A DNA stretch of 64,000 nt from G963665925 sp963676345 (GCA_963676345.2 CAXXTS010000006.1:124001-188000); one strand, 5' to 3'; shown: positions 42,828-53,708, numbered from the stretch's first letter. Program-made: numbers and translations. Notes: generated from the letters alone by a model not told the origin.

Positions 42828-45800
42828 ATGAAGAAATTACACATTTGGCTACTCATACTGACACTAGTGACACAGATCGTATCACCCCTTGCATTTGCTG
42901 AAATTAATGTGGATATTCCTGTTCCGGAGTTCAGGGCAGCGGTTCTTGATATTGGTAATATGGAGAATATTGACGCGTATGAAAATGGCGTAGAACTGCT
43001 CCAAAATACCGCTTATTCAGACATAGCGGATAATCCGTTTGAGAAGTATATCGTAAAAATGGCGGCACTCGGTATCGCCGGAAGACAGGGCAGTGAAAAC
43101 TTCAGTCCAGAAGATGACATCACAGGATTTGAAGCCATGCGTTATTTGGTGCGTCTTGCTGGTGGAGAAGCAGCCGTTGAAGGGGCTGTGCTTCCTCGAA
43201 CGCCAGGGCTTTCTGATGAAGCGGTCCAGGCTCTATACAATGAGCAGTACGCTGCACAAGCGCTGGGACAGGGCATCTTGCTCCAGACGGAGTACACTGA
43301 TATGCAGCAGCCTGCGTCGCGCGAACAGCTGGGTATGTGGATTTCCAGAACGGTAGGGATTAATCCGGTGGCTGTCAATCTTGAAACGGTTTACGGCTTC
43401 AATGATTATGCCATGGTAACGCCTGCCTATAGGGGGACGATTGAGGCCTTGCTTCGACAAGAGATTATGAACTCAGGCAATGACGGAAATTTCGACCCTA
43501 GAGGCAGCATGACACGCGGTGAATTTATGGAAGTACTGGACGCCGCCTCTGAACTCATATATGGCCAAAATAATATTACAACAGAGTACGGTTTAGTCAC
43601 AGGTGTACGGGATTCTAAAGAACAAGAGGTCGGTTATGCACTCGATGAGCGCACCTTGATTATACGCAATGTGGATGGATCGGCTACGGCCATTCGAACA
43701 AACGTCAATACAACAACGCAAAAAGAAATGGATTTTGTGCTCTATAAGGACAATATGCCTTTTTCATCAAAAGGGGTTCTAGTGGGCGATGAAGTCCAGT
43801 ACCTCGTAAAAGATGGTGCAGTGGTCTATGCAGAAGTCATTGATGACAACACCATCCTTGAAAAAATCAGGATCAGTGAAGCTGAAGAAGGCAACATGAC
43901 CACTTACTTTGGCAGCATATATGAGACCTTAGAGCAGAAGCACTGGATTGAAGACCGGTATGTAGATTCAAAGCGTTACCGTGTAAGAACCTTTGATGGA
44001 CAGACATTTGACTTGGTCGTAGAAACAGATCTATATACGGGCATTACCAATGACATGATTGTTTATAAAGACAACATTGTAGGAGGCATTGACCTACTTG
44101 AAGAGGGCGATGATATTTCCTTTGTTGTTAAAGACAATGATAGTGTGGTTTATGTCAGCGCCATTCCGCTTTGGGAAACCAGTGTCAGCGGGACTGTTCG
44201 ATATGTAACAACAGATGAAGAAACCGGTCAAAGCCGCATTACGGTATTTGGATACGATGATGTAATTTACGAGTACCCGGTAGCTTCATATGTAAATATT
44301 ACAGTCAATGATATTTATGGTGAACTGGGAGACCTTCTCTATGGACAAGATGTCACACTCGATTTAAAGCAAGGCTATGTGGTAGGCATTGACTCTGAAA
44401 CCTTTGTAGACAACCCGGGCTATATTCCTGAGTATGGAAAAATGCGCATGGGAACCATTTTTGCTGTGTATCCGGCGGGCATCGTTTTCGAAATCGGTGG
44501 AAAGCGACTTACCTATGACATTCCATCGGGTATCCCAATTACAAAGGGCGGCATTGCTATTACTGCCAACGCTTTAAAAGAGGGCGATTCGGTTAAGCTC
44601 TTCTTTGATGATATTTATTCTGATAAAATCTCTAAAATGGAAGTTGAAGGCATAGAGCGACTCATTCAGCAGGTTTATAAAGGCCGACTGGGCAGTGTAA
44701 ATGAAACGAAACAAACCATAACACTCTATGAACCGCGCTACCTAAAAAATGATGACTGGGTAGACACTGAAAACTATTCAGAAGAGCTCACCCTCTCAGA
44801 CAATGCAGAAATTTATGTAGGCAATTTGCCGATTGATGTCAATGTACTTGAACGCGACCACAAAAATCAAACGGTTTATGTGGTTGTAGAAGACTCCTAC
44901 GGCGATTCGGTTGCATCAAAGGTTTCTGTGAAATACGGTGGAGAAAATGTCTATACAGACACCATTCGCCAAATCGATGATGCTCTTGCGAGTCTTGAAC
45001 TTGAAAATAGGATCAATATGAACATCACGAAGGGAACCATTGTTGTAAAAGACAGCCGCTTTATTGACCCCTCGCTATTGACGAGAAAGGACAATGTCCT
45101 GGTTGTAAGCGAATACCAGATGGGTGAGAACAATGCCAATGTCATTAAACTTATGACCAAGACAGAAAACATATTTGAAAGAGTCTATATTGGTGCAGTT
45201 GAAGCGATAGGCGGTAATTATTTTACAGTGAGAAACTGGACGACGATGGATGATAACGAATGGAACGATGTTGATGATTCGGCTTCGGACCGCTTCTATT
45301 ATCATACAGATACACTCATCCAAGATTTGACAGATTATGATAATCCAGAAACCATCAAGCCAGTCAACTTCTTCCACGGTTCTTACACCCGTCTTGAAAA
45401 TAAAGACGATACCTATGACGATGAAGACGATGGACTGCAGTACGAACGTTACTATGCGGTATTTGTGCTTAAAGATTCTGACGAACAGTCAAGGTCCGTA
45501 CTTTCGATGAATATGAAGCATAAGGGATTACTCGAGAAGCAAAACATCGATGATGAGCTAACCGATGTGGATGACATTGCAGATGAACTGGAAGAAATGC
45601 TTGAAGACATGTTCCTAACACGAGGTATTATCGAAGATATTGATGAGACATGGGAACGCATTCAGCTTACAGATTCAAATGACTGGTTCTCTTCTGTAGC
45701 AGAATGGCGCAGTAACTCTGTAGATACTTATGTAGAATACCAAAATGCCATTATCATCGATGGAAACGACAACATTACTGTAGACGATTTAGAAGTTGGC

Positions 45801-45863
45801 GATAACATTTCTGTACTGCGTAATGATGAAAAAGCACTGGTCATCTTTGTAGAGTCAGAATAA
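42828..45863 (+). CDS. SLH-domain surface protein (1011 aa)
   Basis: Starts 12 nt after the giant protein with AGAGGTGATATAAG and has a signal peptide (HIWLLILTLVTQIVSPLAFA). Two SLH-like modules are at about residues 60-110 (YIVKMAALGIAGRQGSENFS) and 195-245 (IEALLRQEIMNSGNDGNFDP), and probably a degenerate third between them. The remaining 750 residues are a series of beta-rich domains with many repeated Asp/Glu positions and no family I can name. SLH modules bind pyruvylated wall polymers. It is the second gene of the operon with the IPT protein and the next SLH protein. Confidence 0.8.
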   Translation: MKKLHIWLLILTLVTQIVSPLAFAEINVDIPVPEFRAAVLDIGNMENIDAYENGVELLQNTAYSDIADNPFEKYIVKMAALGIAGRQGSENFSPEDDITGFEAMRYLVRLAGGEAAVEGAVLPRTPGLSDEAVQALYNEQYAAQALGQGILLQTEYTDMQQPASREQLGMWISRTVGINPVAVNLETVYGFNDYAMVTPAYRGTIEALLRQEIMNSGNDGNFDPRGSMTRGEFMEVLDAASELIYGQNNITTEYGLVTGVRDSKEQEVGYALDERTLIIRNVDGSATAIRTNVNTTTQKEMDFVLYKDNMPFSSKGVLVGDEVQYLVKDGAVVYAEVIDDNTILEKIRISEAEEGNMTTYFGSIYETLEQKHWIEDRYVDSKRYRVRTFDGQTFDLVVETDLYTGITNDMIVYKDNIVGGIDLLEEGDDISFVVKDNDSVVYVSAIPLWETSVSGTVRYVTTDEETGQSRITVFGYDDVIYEYPVASYVNITVNDIYGELGDLLYGQDVTLDLKQGYVVGIDSETFVDNPGYIPEYGKMRMGTIFAVYPAGIVFEIGGKRLTYDIPSGIPITKGGIAITANALKEGDSVKLFFDDIYSDKISKMEVEGIERLIQQVYKGRLGSVNETKQTITLYEPRYLKNDDWVDTENYSEELTLSDNAEIYVGNLPIDVNVLERDHKNQTVYVVVEDSYGDSVASKVSVKYGGENVYTDTIRQIDDALASLELENRINMNITKGTIVVKDSRFIDPSLLTRKDNVLVVSEYQMGENNANVIKLMTKTENIFERVYIGAVEAIGGNYFTVRNWTTMDDNEWNDVDDSASDRFYYHTDTLIQDLTDYDNPETIKPVNFFHGSYTRLENKDDTYDDEDDGLQYERYYAVFVLKDSDEQSRSVLSMNMKHKGLLEKQNIDDELTDVDDIADELEEMLEDMFLTRGIIEDIDETWERIQLTDSNDWFSSVAEWRSNSVDTYVEYQNAIIIDGNDNITVDDLEVGDNISVLRNDEKALVIFVESE

Positions 45864-45876
45864 GGAGGGCATGATT

Positions 45877-47403
45877 ATGAAAACAGGTAAGTATAGCATC
45901 GTTGTTTTACTGCTTTTCCTACTGACAGCCTTGCCTTCATTTGCAGAAATTGTGAGTTTTGAAGCTGGTGTGGTTGGAGATCCTACCATGGATGATGGTG
46001 TCTATGAATATCAGGAAATGTTCTTTTTAACAGGAGAACCGATTCTGCTGACAGGTACAGTAGATGTGGGAACGCCGCCTAGTGAAGGCGATACAAACTA
46101 CAGCAGGACCTATGACTATGAACTCCAAAATATTGAAAATGAAATTGTTCTTTCGCGTAGTGTAACTTTTGATGTGGTTGAAGTTGTCAACGAATCCATG
46201 CAGCAAACAACACTCAAAGCGGACATTCGAAGTATTGACGAGTCAATCGATGTTGCGGGTGATACCTATACCCTTGCGGGCTACCTATTTGATGAATCAC
46301 AGTTGATTGATAATACACCGGCTGTAGATTACTTCAATGGAAACCTGTACGCAAAGCGTAAGTATTTTATAAACGGGGACCAACTGACCAATGAAGGGGT
46401 TGTAACAGTCGAAATCTCAAGCGATACCTATGTAGGCTATAAGCACCTTTGGGGAAATTCAGAAACCCAGGTCCTCCAGTATAACATCGAAGCTGAAGTG
46501 CCAAGTGCTGCTGATGACGGCTCAAGAGATACATGGACGGGTCAAGTTTCAGTCAAAATGAGTTCTATGATGCGTAATCAGTTCAAGTACTCACAAACCG
46601 ATCCCCAGAATATCAGTTTTAGGGGCAATTATGTCAAAACGGAGAATGAAGAAAATGTCCTGCAGTATACCTTTACCCTGCCCACATTTGCAGATGATGG
46701 GACCATTAATGAAGCACTCAGAAATGAAGGGGAAGTGAATCTGAAAAATAACATTATGAAAGATTCAACCAGCCTGATAACCTCTAAAATAAGAGATATT
46801 GGCGGACACTGGGCAGAAGACAGCATCTATTTGCTCACCAGTTTAGAGGTTTTTTCTGCTGATACAACATTCTTCGGCCCTGATCTGCCGGTAAATCGAC
46901 TTGATTTTGCGCGGGCAATCACCAAGTCTATCGCATCGGTAGAACCCTATACACGTGCAGAACTCATACGAAGAGACCGTCAAAATGATCGTGAAAATTT
47001 GTATTTAGATGTAGACAGCGATGATGAGAACTTGGCATATGTCGAGTTCGTTAAAGAAAAAGGGCTCATGATTGGCGAAGGGGACTACTTTATGCCTGAC
47101 CGAACCCTGCGTCGTTCAGAAGCCATAGCCATTATGGTCAATGCACTTGGCATGATGCATCTGGCACCTGCACCACCCTATCAAACAGTCTTTACAGATG
47201 ATGCAGATATTCCAAGTTGGGCCAAGGATGGTATTTATGTGGCCAATGAAATTGGACTGATTTCCGGCTATGAAGACGGGTCAATACGTCCAAATAAAAT
47301 TGTCACCAGGGCAGAGGCTGCTGTAATGCTGGAAACCTTCATTAGACACATCAAAGATAATATTACCTATGATTATCGTGAGAAGATTATAAACAGATAC
47401 TAG
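45877..47403 (+). CDS. SLH-domain surface protein with C-terminal SLH triplet
   Basis: 508 aa from ATG 45877, preferred over ATG 45871 because of the GGAGGG spacing. N-terminal signal peptide (YSIVVLLLFLLTALPSFAEI), then a beta-rich region of about 290 residues with no recognised family, then three SLH modules at about 305-365 (DIGGHWAEDSIYLLTSLEVF), 370-430 and 435-495 (SWAKDGIYVANEIGLISGYE). Its SLH triplet suggests it anchors the operon products to the wall. It is the last gene before a terminator. Confidence 0.88.
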   Translation: MKTGKYSIVVLLLFLLTALPSFAEIVSFEAGVVGDPTMDDGVYEYQEMFFLTGEPILLTGTVDVGTPPSEGDTNYSRTYDYELQNIENEIVLSRSVTFDVVEVVNESMQQTTLKADIRSIDESIDVAGDTYTLAGYLFDESQLIDNTPAVDYFNGNLYAKRKYFINGDQLTNEGVVTVEISSDTYVGYKHLWGNSETQVLQYNIEAEVPSAADDGSRDTWTGQVSVKMSSMMRNQFKYSQTDPQNISFRGNYVKTENEENVLQYTFTLPTFADDGTINEALRNEGEVNLKNNIMKDSTSLITSKIRDIGGHWAEDSIYLLTSLEVFSADTTFFGPDLPVNRLDFARAITKSIASVEPYTRAELIRRDRQNDRENLYLDVDSDDENLAYVEFVKEKGLMIGEGDYFMPDRTLRRSEAIAIMVNALGMMHLAPAPPYQTVFTDDADIPSWAKDGIYVANEIGLISGYEDGSIRPNKIVTRAEAAVMLETFIRHIKDNITYDYREKIINRY

Positions 47404-47499
47404 TGATGGTCATTATCTAGTGTGTGAGCATGTAGAAAAAATTAAATATAAAAGTGTATGATAAAGAGGTTGGCAGTAGATAACCTTTTTAAAGGGTAG

Positions 47500-47545
47500 A
47501 AGGCCCCTTATGACGCATAGAATTTATGCACCATAAGGGGCCTTT
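47500..47545 (+). terminator. Terminator of the IPT-SLH operon
   Basis: AAGGCCCCTTATG pairs with CATAAGGGGCCTT; inner GCATA/TATGC stem; T-rich tail. The 47404-47762 gap also has a TTGCGA...TAGAAT promoter-like pair at about 47676-47710 before ctpA. Confidence 0.88.
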
Positions 47546-47762
47546 CGATTAATTTATCTACTTAATAATGATTCAAATAGTGGAGAACCGGTTATGAAAT
47601 CATGGCGTGATAAAACATGTGGGGAGTATGTTTAATTAAGGTTATATTAAAGAAATAAGTTAACTTACTTGCATCTTGCGAATAGTTTTCTCATGGTGTG
47701 GTAGAATATGACTAACATCTATAAGGTTATAATCAGCAAGTGTAGGAAGTGAAGAAAGAGAG

Positions 47763-49181
47763 ATGATTGTTTTGAAAAAACGGTATGCTAAAATTCTGAT
47801 TTTAACACTCAGTTTCATATTGATAGCAAGTTCGGCAAGCTCTGCCATTCCCATAAACCCACCAGGGGTTGAACGTCTCGATTACTTAGATGTTGTCCTC
47901 GATATAATCGACCGTTATTATGTCGAAGAAGTAGATTCGGAAGTGCTTGTTGAAGGAGCTTTTCGCGGTGTTTTTGAAGAACTCGATCCCTACAGTTCTT
48001 ATTTTTCAGCAGATGAATATAAAAGATATACAGAGAACACGGGCGGCGCTTTTGGGGGTGTCGGCATAACCGTGACTAAAGATGACGAGTCAGATTATAT
48101 TAAAGTGGTATCGCCAATAGAAGGCACGCCAGGAGATGAAGCGGGTATTCAACCAGGCGACCTAATTATTGCAGTAAACGGGAACACACTAAAAGGTGTA
48201 TCTTTAGAAGAAGCGGTCAACATCATGCGTGGCGAACCGGGTACAAAACTTCGCCTATCTATAAGCCGTGTTGGTCTAGTTGAGCCATTAGAACTGGATT
48301 TGGTGCGTGAAATTATTGAAGTCAACCCTGTGAACTACGAAATAAGAGATGACGGTATTGCCTATTTGAGACTCAAGTCTTTTAATGCCAATTCGGCAAA
48401 AGACTTTGAAGAGGCACTCAAATCCATTACAGCTCAGCAAGCTGTTCAAGGTCTTGTGATCGATTTGCGCAACAACCCAGGTGGACGCCTTGAACAAGTT
48501 ATCGATATTGTTGATATGTTTGTAGAAGTTGGAAGCCCAATTGTTCAAATAGACTACCGGGCCTACGAAGACAAAACAATCAGTGCAGAAGAAGAACCAA
48601 TTGTTGACTTGCCTGTGACCGTCCTTATTAATGAAGGGTCTGCAAGCGCATCAGAAATTTTGGCTGGGGCATTGCAGGACAACGAGGTTGCAACCATTGT
48701 AGGCACGAACTCATATGGCAAAGGCACGGTACAGTCAGTTATCGACCTTCAAGACGATGCGGGCATGAAGATTACGATTGCACAGTATCTGACAGCAGAC
48801 GGACATCCAGTCAACGAAGTAGGGATTCACCCAGATGTAGAAGTGCAACAACCGGGTGCAAGCGGAGAAAATCCAAATACCTTTGCGCCAATGTCAGAAG
48901 ATAAAACATATAGCTTTGGAGAAACAGGTCTTAATGTATACGGCGCACAGCAGCGTCTGAATTATCTTGGATATACCGTAGAAAAAAATGGTCTATTTAA
49001 TGAAGAAACACAAACGCAGCTTTATCAATTTGAGGCAGACTACGATTTAAATAAGGAATCAGTGCTAAGCAAGTCCCTGATTCAGTATCTTGACGCCGCA
49101 GCAGGACTTGGTGATGAGGACATTGAAGTCAAAGACATTCAGCTTGAAAAGGCAGTTGAAGTCTTGCTTGGGACAGAGTAG
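47763..49181 (+). CDS. ctpA: C-terminal processing peptidase (S41) with PDZ and peptidoglycan-binding domain
   Basis: 472 aa. A signal peptide (KILILTLSFILIASSASSAI) leads the protein outside the membrane. The N-terminal linker has LDPYSSYFSADEYKRY, the PDZ domain covers about 95-175, the S41 protease about 185-365 with the catalytic triad-like S295 (EGSASASE), K320 (SYGKGTVQ) and Q324, and the C-terminal PG_binding_1 domain about 385-445 (GLNVYGAQQRLNYLGY). It would cleave exported proteins, perhaps those of the surrounding surface locus; that is inference. It lies as a single gene between the SLH operon and the S-layer gene. Confidence 0.93.
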   Translation: MIVLKKRYAKILILTLSFILIASSASSAIPINPPGVERLDYLDVVLDIIDRYYVEEVDSEVLVEGAFRGVFEELDPYSSYFSADEYKRYTENTGGAFGGVGITVTKDDESDYIKVVSPIEGTPGDEAGIQPGDLIIAVNGNTLKGVSLEEAVNIMRGEPGTKLRLSISRVGLVEPLELDLVREIIEVNPVNYEIRDDGIAYLRLKSFNANSAKDFEEALKSITAQQAVQGLVIDLRNNPGGRLEQVIDIVDMFVEVGSPIVQIDYRAYEDKTISAEEEPIVDLPVTVLINEGSASASEILAGALQDNEVATIVGTNSYGKGTVQSVIDLQDDAGMKITIAQYLTADGHPVNEVGIHPDVEVQQPGASGENPNTFAPMSEDKTYSFGETGLNVYGAQQRLNYLGYTVEKNGLFNEETQTQLYQFEADYDLNKESVLSKSLIQYLDAAAGLGDEDIEVKDIQLEKAVEVLLGTE

Positions 49182-49265
49182 GCATAGGGTGGCGAATACG
49201 ATGCGGTAAAAATAACAGATTTAAGGTTTTAAATGTAAAGTTTGGGATTATGAATGTCAATACTC

Positions 49266-49399
49266 AATAGATCGTTGATGAAATCCAGCTTTTCCAGAGA
49301 ATTGATGCGGTAAAGATGCATACACTGTCTGAGCGTAGCGAGTTTGTATGCATCCCGCACCTTTTCTATGGAATCGCATGGATTTTACAGCGATCTATT
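49266..49399. repeat. 134-nt imperfect palindrome
   Basis: Arms AATAGATCG (49266) and CGATCTATT (49391), AAATCC/GGATTT (49281/49380), GATGCGG/CCGCAC and GATGCATACA/TGTATGCATC, around an apex containing CTGAGCGTAGCGAG. This could be a mobile-element-like or structured transcript element; its sequence does not match the variable-stem family. Confidence 0.7.
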
Positions 49400-49595
49400 T
49401 TATTGTCATTTATGAGCACAAACTTATCCACACAATCCACAAAATGCTTCCAATTACAGGACAATCAGTGGTTTGTATGGTATAGTAAATAACGTGGTGT
49501 AATGTATATACGCCATAAGATTGTGAATGTAATATGACTGTAATGGAAATTAGTTTGCTCTTAGGGTATAATACAAGCTGTTGTGTTTGCTCCTT

Positions 49596-49634
49596 AGGCT
49601 TTGTTTCTAATTTACAGTTATGTTACAAAGCCTA
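49596..49634 (+). other. Leader hairpin before the S-layer promoter
   Basis: AGGCTTTGT (49596-49604) pairs with ACAAAGCCT (49625-49633). It lies just upstream of the main promoter; possible regulatory dyad or terminator of an upstream transcript. Confidence 0.45.
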
Positions 49635-49642
49635 GCGGCTGA

Positions 49643-49672
49643 TTGACCCTCATTTTAAATGGGTGGTATAAT
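49643..49672 (+). promoter_or_regulatory. Strong promoter of the S-layer-like gene
   Basis: TTGACC (49643-49648), 18-bp spacer, extended -10 TGGTATAAT (TATAAT 49667-49672). The 5' untranslated region before the gene is about 130 nt, typical for highly expressed surface-layer mRNA. Another TATAAT occurs at 49567-49572 without a clear -35. Confidence 0.8.
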
Positions 49673-49811
49673 CAGTCTAGAATCGAAAAGTACCTTAGGG
49701 TTCTGATTGGTTCAGGGCAACAACCGCTCTAGTTGAAGGGAGGGCCGGTTGACATTGTACAATCTTCCCTTCAGCACAAAAACCTACTACATAACAAGGA
49801 GGAATTGCAAG

Positions 49812-52800
49812 ATGAAGAGAATTCTTTCTCTCGTTCTAGCACTTGTACTAGTGCTAGGCAGCGTGCCGATGACGTTTGCTGCTGACCAATCTGCTGGCGA
49901 TATGCTAAAAGCAGCTGGTTTCGTAGCTGGCGATCAAGACGGCAATTTGAATGAAGATCAGTCTCTGACGCGTGAGCAGATGATGGTACTGATCGCAGAA
50001 ATGAATGGTGTTAAAGAAGAAGCGGCTACTTTCAGCATCCCTGCTGATTTTAGCGACGTACAAGAGGACGACTGGTTCGCACCTTACGTATGGTATGCTT
50101 TCTACCAAGGATGGACAGCTGGTATGGGCGACGGCTCATTCGGCGCTGGTGTAGCTGTTGACTCTAAAATGGCTGCAACATTCATGCTTAAAGCTCTTGA
50201 CTACGAAGTAACTGATTACAATGCTTCTGTAGAGCAAGCTGCTGACCTAGGTATTGAAATTGTAGAATCTGACATGCTTACTCGTGGCGAAGGCTTCGAT
50301 GCAATGTGGTCTACAGTTAACCTTCCTAAGCAAGGTTCTGACGTAGCACTAGGCGTTGAGCTTGGTAAAATCGAAGAAGAAGCTCCAGCTGTAGTTGAAC
50401 TTGATGTTGAACTTGATGAAGTTTCAGCTATCGGTACTAAAGTTGTTGAAGTAATCTTCACTGACGATGTTGATGCAGACGCTGCTGAAGCTGCTGATCT
50501 AACAATCGTTAAAAAAGGTACTTCTGAAGAACTAGACGTTGAGCGTATTCAAGCTGTTGCTTCTGACCGTGTATATGTTTACACTGAAGAAATGAAATCT
50601 GGTACTGCTTTGACTGCGGTTCTTGGTGAGTCTACTTATAACTTCACTGCAGTTGATAAGGAAACTGATAAGCCAGAAGTTGATTCTGTATCAGGTGTTG
50701 ATACGAATCTAGTTGAAGTTGAGTTTGATTCAAACGTAGACTTCGATACTGCAACAGACGTTGCTAACTACTCTATCGACAAAGAAGGTACTGTAGTAGC
50801 GGCTACTGTTAAAGATGACAATAAGACAGTTGAACTGACTCTTGATGGCATCACTAAGCGTCAATCTCTTAAAATGACAGTTGAAAACGTTCTGAACGTT
50901 GACGGTGTTATGATGGATAAAGAAATCAAAACTTTCTATCCAGATGAAGATAAAGATGCTCCTAAGATTGACGAAGTTAACCCTGACAAGCTTTATAACA
51001 ATGCTGAAGTAGTTATCTACTTTGATGACGAACATGGCGTTGACAAAGCGACTGCTGAAGATGTAGCTAACTACGCAATTGAAGGCGTTGAAATCATCAA
51101 AGCAGAAGCTGATGATGTTGTTTATGACACATCTGCAACTAATAACGAAGCAGATTCTGATTACTATGGTAAAGTTACACTAACTACTTCAGGTATGAAA
51201 GAAAATACTAAATATGAAGTAAAAGTACTTTATATGGTAGATGGATCTACTTCTGCTAATGCTACAACTGATACTCTAGAAGAAGATTTCCGTTCAGGTT
51301 CTGAAGATGATACTGAGCCTTCAGTTACATCTGTAGATGCTCTTTCTGAAACAGTTGTAAAGGTTACTTTCTCTGATAAGAACTACCTAGATCCTGCATC
51401 TGCACTTGATCTTTCTAACTATGATGTTGAAGATGACGAACTGTCTATCTACGATGTTCAGTTTAAAGATGATGATGATGAAGAGATGATTGTTTATCTG
51501 ACTGTTTCTAGAATGGATCCAGATGAAAGAAATTACAAACTTCTAATTAATAACATTGCTGATAAGTATGGCAATGCAATGGATGATGAAGAAAAGAAAT
51601 CTTTCGATCTTAAAGGTGTTAACTATAATGGTGCATCTGCAATCGAAAGCATCACTGTTGTAGATCTTGACGAGTTAAAGGTTACTTTCTCTGATTCAGT
51701 TAAGACTGATAGTGCTGAAGACCCAACTAACTACATTATCGATGGCGAAGGAGCTGCTCTAGAAGCTGAATTCGTTAGTGGTAGTGATACGGTAGTAACG
51801 CTAAAAGTTAATGAGCTGAAAAATAACAAGACTTACACTCTAAAAGTTGATGGCGTAGAAAACTTTGCTGATCAAGTAACTGATGGTCTAGAAATGGACT
51901 TCATTGCTACTTCTGATGAGCAAGATACTACACGTCCTGAAGTAACTGATGTTGATGTAACTCAAGAAGATATCCTTCTAGTTGGTTTCGATGAGTCAAT
52001 GTCACTTAAAGGTACAACATGGAGTTCTGGTGTTGCTGGTCTTGCTAGCGCAGCTGCTCCTACAAACATTGCTTATGCAATCGTTGAAGCTACAGCTTCT
52101 GAAAACAGTTCAATTTCTGTTGGTGACCAGTTCGCAATCGTTGCTGCAGGTCAAACAGATGATGACGAAACAGTTATTTTCAATGCTTACCAAGGTCTAG
52201 CATATACAGCTGCTACTAAGACATTTGGTGCTGTAACTACATTTGTAACTACAGATGGCGATGAAGTACAATTTGATATCGTTGAATTTGTTGGTTTAAC
52301 TGATGAAGCTGGTAACACGCCTAACTACGACGAAGATGACGAGTCATTCGAAGTTGACGAAAAGTACGTTCTTGCTGATGATGCAGTTGAGTATGATTCA
52401 GCAGCACAAGAAGGCACTGACGAAGTTTACGTTTATTTCGATGAGCCTGTACGTATTGTAAATACTGCAGCTACAATGTCAATCTACGATGATGTAGATG
52501 AAGATGAAAAAGTATCTGCTGGTGATACAGTAGAATACACTGTGGATTATGATGATGATGATGATGATGAAACTCTAATCATTCTTGGTCTGACTGCTGC
52601 AGATTACTTCAAAGAAGATCAAGAACTAGTATTTAACGGTATGAGCGCTGATATCGCTGATATGATCGGTCGTCCGGTAGCTACTGAGCATGTTCAGTTT
52701 GACACTGATGATGTAAGTGATGAAGAGCCTGAAATTGATTCTGTTGTTGCAATCAACGACACTCAAATCGAAGTTACATGGAGTCTAGATCTAGATTCAA

Positions 52801-53708
52801 GCTATGGTGGTGGCTACGAAATCACTAATGATGACGATGATGACTGGAACAGCAATGGTTCAACTACAAGCTATTCTTCTGATGTAGATGATAATGTTGT
52901 TACACTGACTCTATCAAGTTCTGATCTACTTAACGTCACTGATGATTTCACTCTAACGCTTAAGCGTGATGCGAAGTCACTATACGGTGAAAGTTCTGAC
53001 CTTAAAGGTGAAGAGTATGGTTTTGCTGGTAGCTCGACTCCTTACACTGGCGACACTGTAACAGGTGTTAAGGCAATCAATGGTACTACTTTCGAAATCG
53101 TTGAAGATGATGATTTCACTAACTACGCAGCTATGGGTACTAATGGTGGCGGCGATGAGCTTGAAGGTATTGCTGCATCTGATTCTGCTCATAATGTAAC
53201 TTATGTTGGTGATACAATTTCTTCTGACAACGAAACAATTACAGTTACAGTTAAAGAGTACACTCCATTTATCGATGATGTTGAGTACACTATCACTATG
53301 GATCTTGATTCTTCAAGAAATGTAGCAGATACAAGTGCTGTTGTAGTTGGGTATGTTCAAGGTACTGTGGAGTATCTAGAAGATGCTGCTCAAACAGGAA
53401 CTGGTTCAACTACTGGTGCATCTATCGTTCTTGACATTCCTGGTCTAGATGATGATGAAGATAACAACTATGTACTATACCTACTTTCTGGTAGCACAGA
53501 AGTTGCAGCAGCATTTGAAACTGATGAGAATTCAAGCACTGCTTACACTGTAACTGGCTCAGCTGCATCTTACGTAACTAGCGTATCACTAGATGGTGAC
53601 AAAGCTACAATCGTATCAGCAGCAGATCTTTCTTCTTACGATGCAGTAGTTGTTGTTAAAAATGGCGACAATGTAATTGCGGTATCTAAGAAAGTTACAC
53701 TTCAATAA
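49812..53708 (+). CDS. Major S-layer-like protein with N-terminal SLH domains
   Basis: 1298 aa from ATG 49812, with AAGGAGGAATTGCAAG upstream; the longer frame from 49749 lacks a site. Signal peptide ILSLVLALVLVLGSVPMTFA. SLH-like modules lie at about residues 25-75 (MLKAAGFVAGDQDGNLNEDQ) and 80-155 (SDVQEDDWFAPYVWYAFYQG). From about 210 onwards come several repeated Ig-like domains with Asp/Glu-rich loops (EDTEPSVTSVDALSETVVKV, EDEKVSAGDTVEYTV and others). The strong promoter, long leader, high Asp/Glu/Thr content and low Cys point to an abundant surface-layer protein. It ends at a clear terminator. Confidence 0.87.
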   Translation: MKRILSLVLALVLVLGSVPMTFAADQSAGDMLKAAGFVAGDQDGNLNEDQSLTREQMMVLIAEMNGVKEEAATFSIPADFSDVQEDDWFAPYVWYAFYQGWTAGMGDGSFGAGVAVDSKMAATFMLKALDYEVTDYNASVEQAADLGIEIVESDMLTRGEGFDAMWSTVNLPKQGSDVALGVELGKIEEEAPAVVELDVELDEVSAIGTKVVEVIFTDDVDADAAEAADLTIVKKGTSEELDVERIQAVASDRVYVYTEEMKSGTALTAVLGESTYNFTAVDKETDKPEVDSVSGVDTNLVEVEFDSNVDFDTATDVANYSIDKEGTVVAATVKDDNKTVELTLDGITKRQSLKMTVENVLNVDGVMMDKEIKTFYPDEDKDAPKIDEVNPDKLYNNAEVVIYFDDEHGVDKATAEDVANYAIEGVEIIKAEADDVVYDTSATNNEADSDYYGKVTLTTSGMKENTKYEVKVLYMVDGSTSANATTDTLEEDFRSGSEDDTEPSVTSVDALSETVVKVTFSDKNYLDPASALDLSNYDVEDDELSIYDVQFKDDDDEEMIVYLTVSRMDPDERNYKLLINNIADKYGNAMDDEEKKSFDLKGVNYNGASAIESITVVDLDELKVTFSDSVKTDSAEDPTNYIIDGEGAALEAEFVSGSDTVVTLKVNELKNNKTYTLKVDGVENFADQVTDGLEMDFIATSDEQDTTRPEVTDVDVTQEDILLVGFDESMSLKGTTWSSGVAGLASAAAPTNIAYAIVEATASENSSISVGDQFAIVAAGQTDDDETVIFNAYQGLAYTAATKTFGAVTTFVTTDGDEVQFDIVEFVGLTDEAGNTPNYDEDDESFEVDEKYVLADDAVEYDSAAQEGTDEVYVYFDEPVRIVNTAATMSIYDDVDEDEKVSAGDTVEYTVDYDDDDDDETLIILGLTAADYFKEDQELVFNGMSADIADMIGRPVATEHVQFDTDDVSDEEPEIDSVVAINDTQIEVTWSLDLDSSYGGGYEITNDDDDDWNSNGSTTSYSSDVDDNVVTLTLSSSDLLNVTDDFTLTLKRDAKSLYGESSDLKGEEYGFAGSSTPYTGDTVTGVKAINGTTFEIVEDDDFTNYAAMGTNGGGDELEGIAASDSAHNVTYVGDTISSDNETITVTVKEYTPFIDDVEYTITMDLDSSRNVADTSAVVVGYVQGTVEYLEDAAQTGTGSTTGASIVLDIPGLDDDEDNNYVLYLLSGSTEVAAAFETDENSSTAYTVTGSAASYVTSVSLDGDKATIVSAADLSSYDAVVVVKNGDNVIAVSKKVTLQ

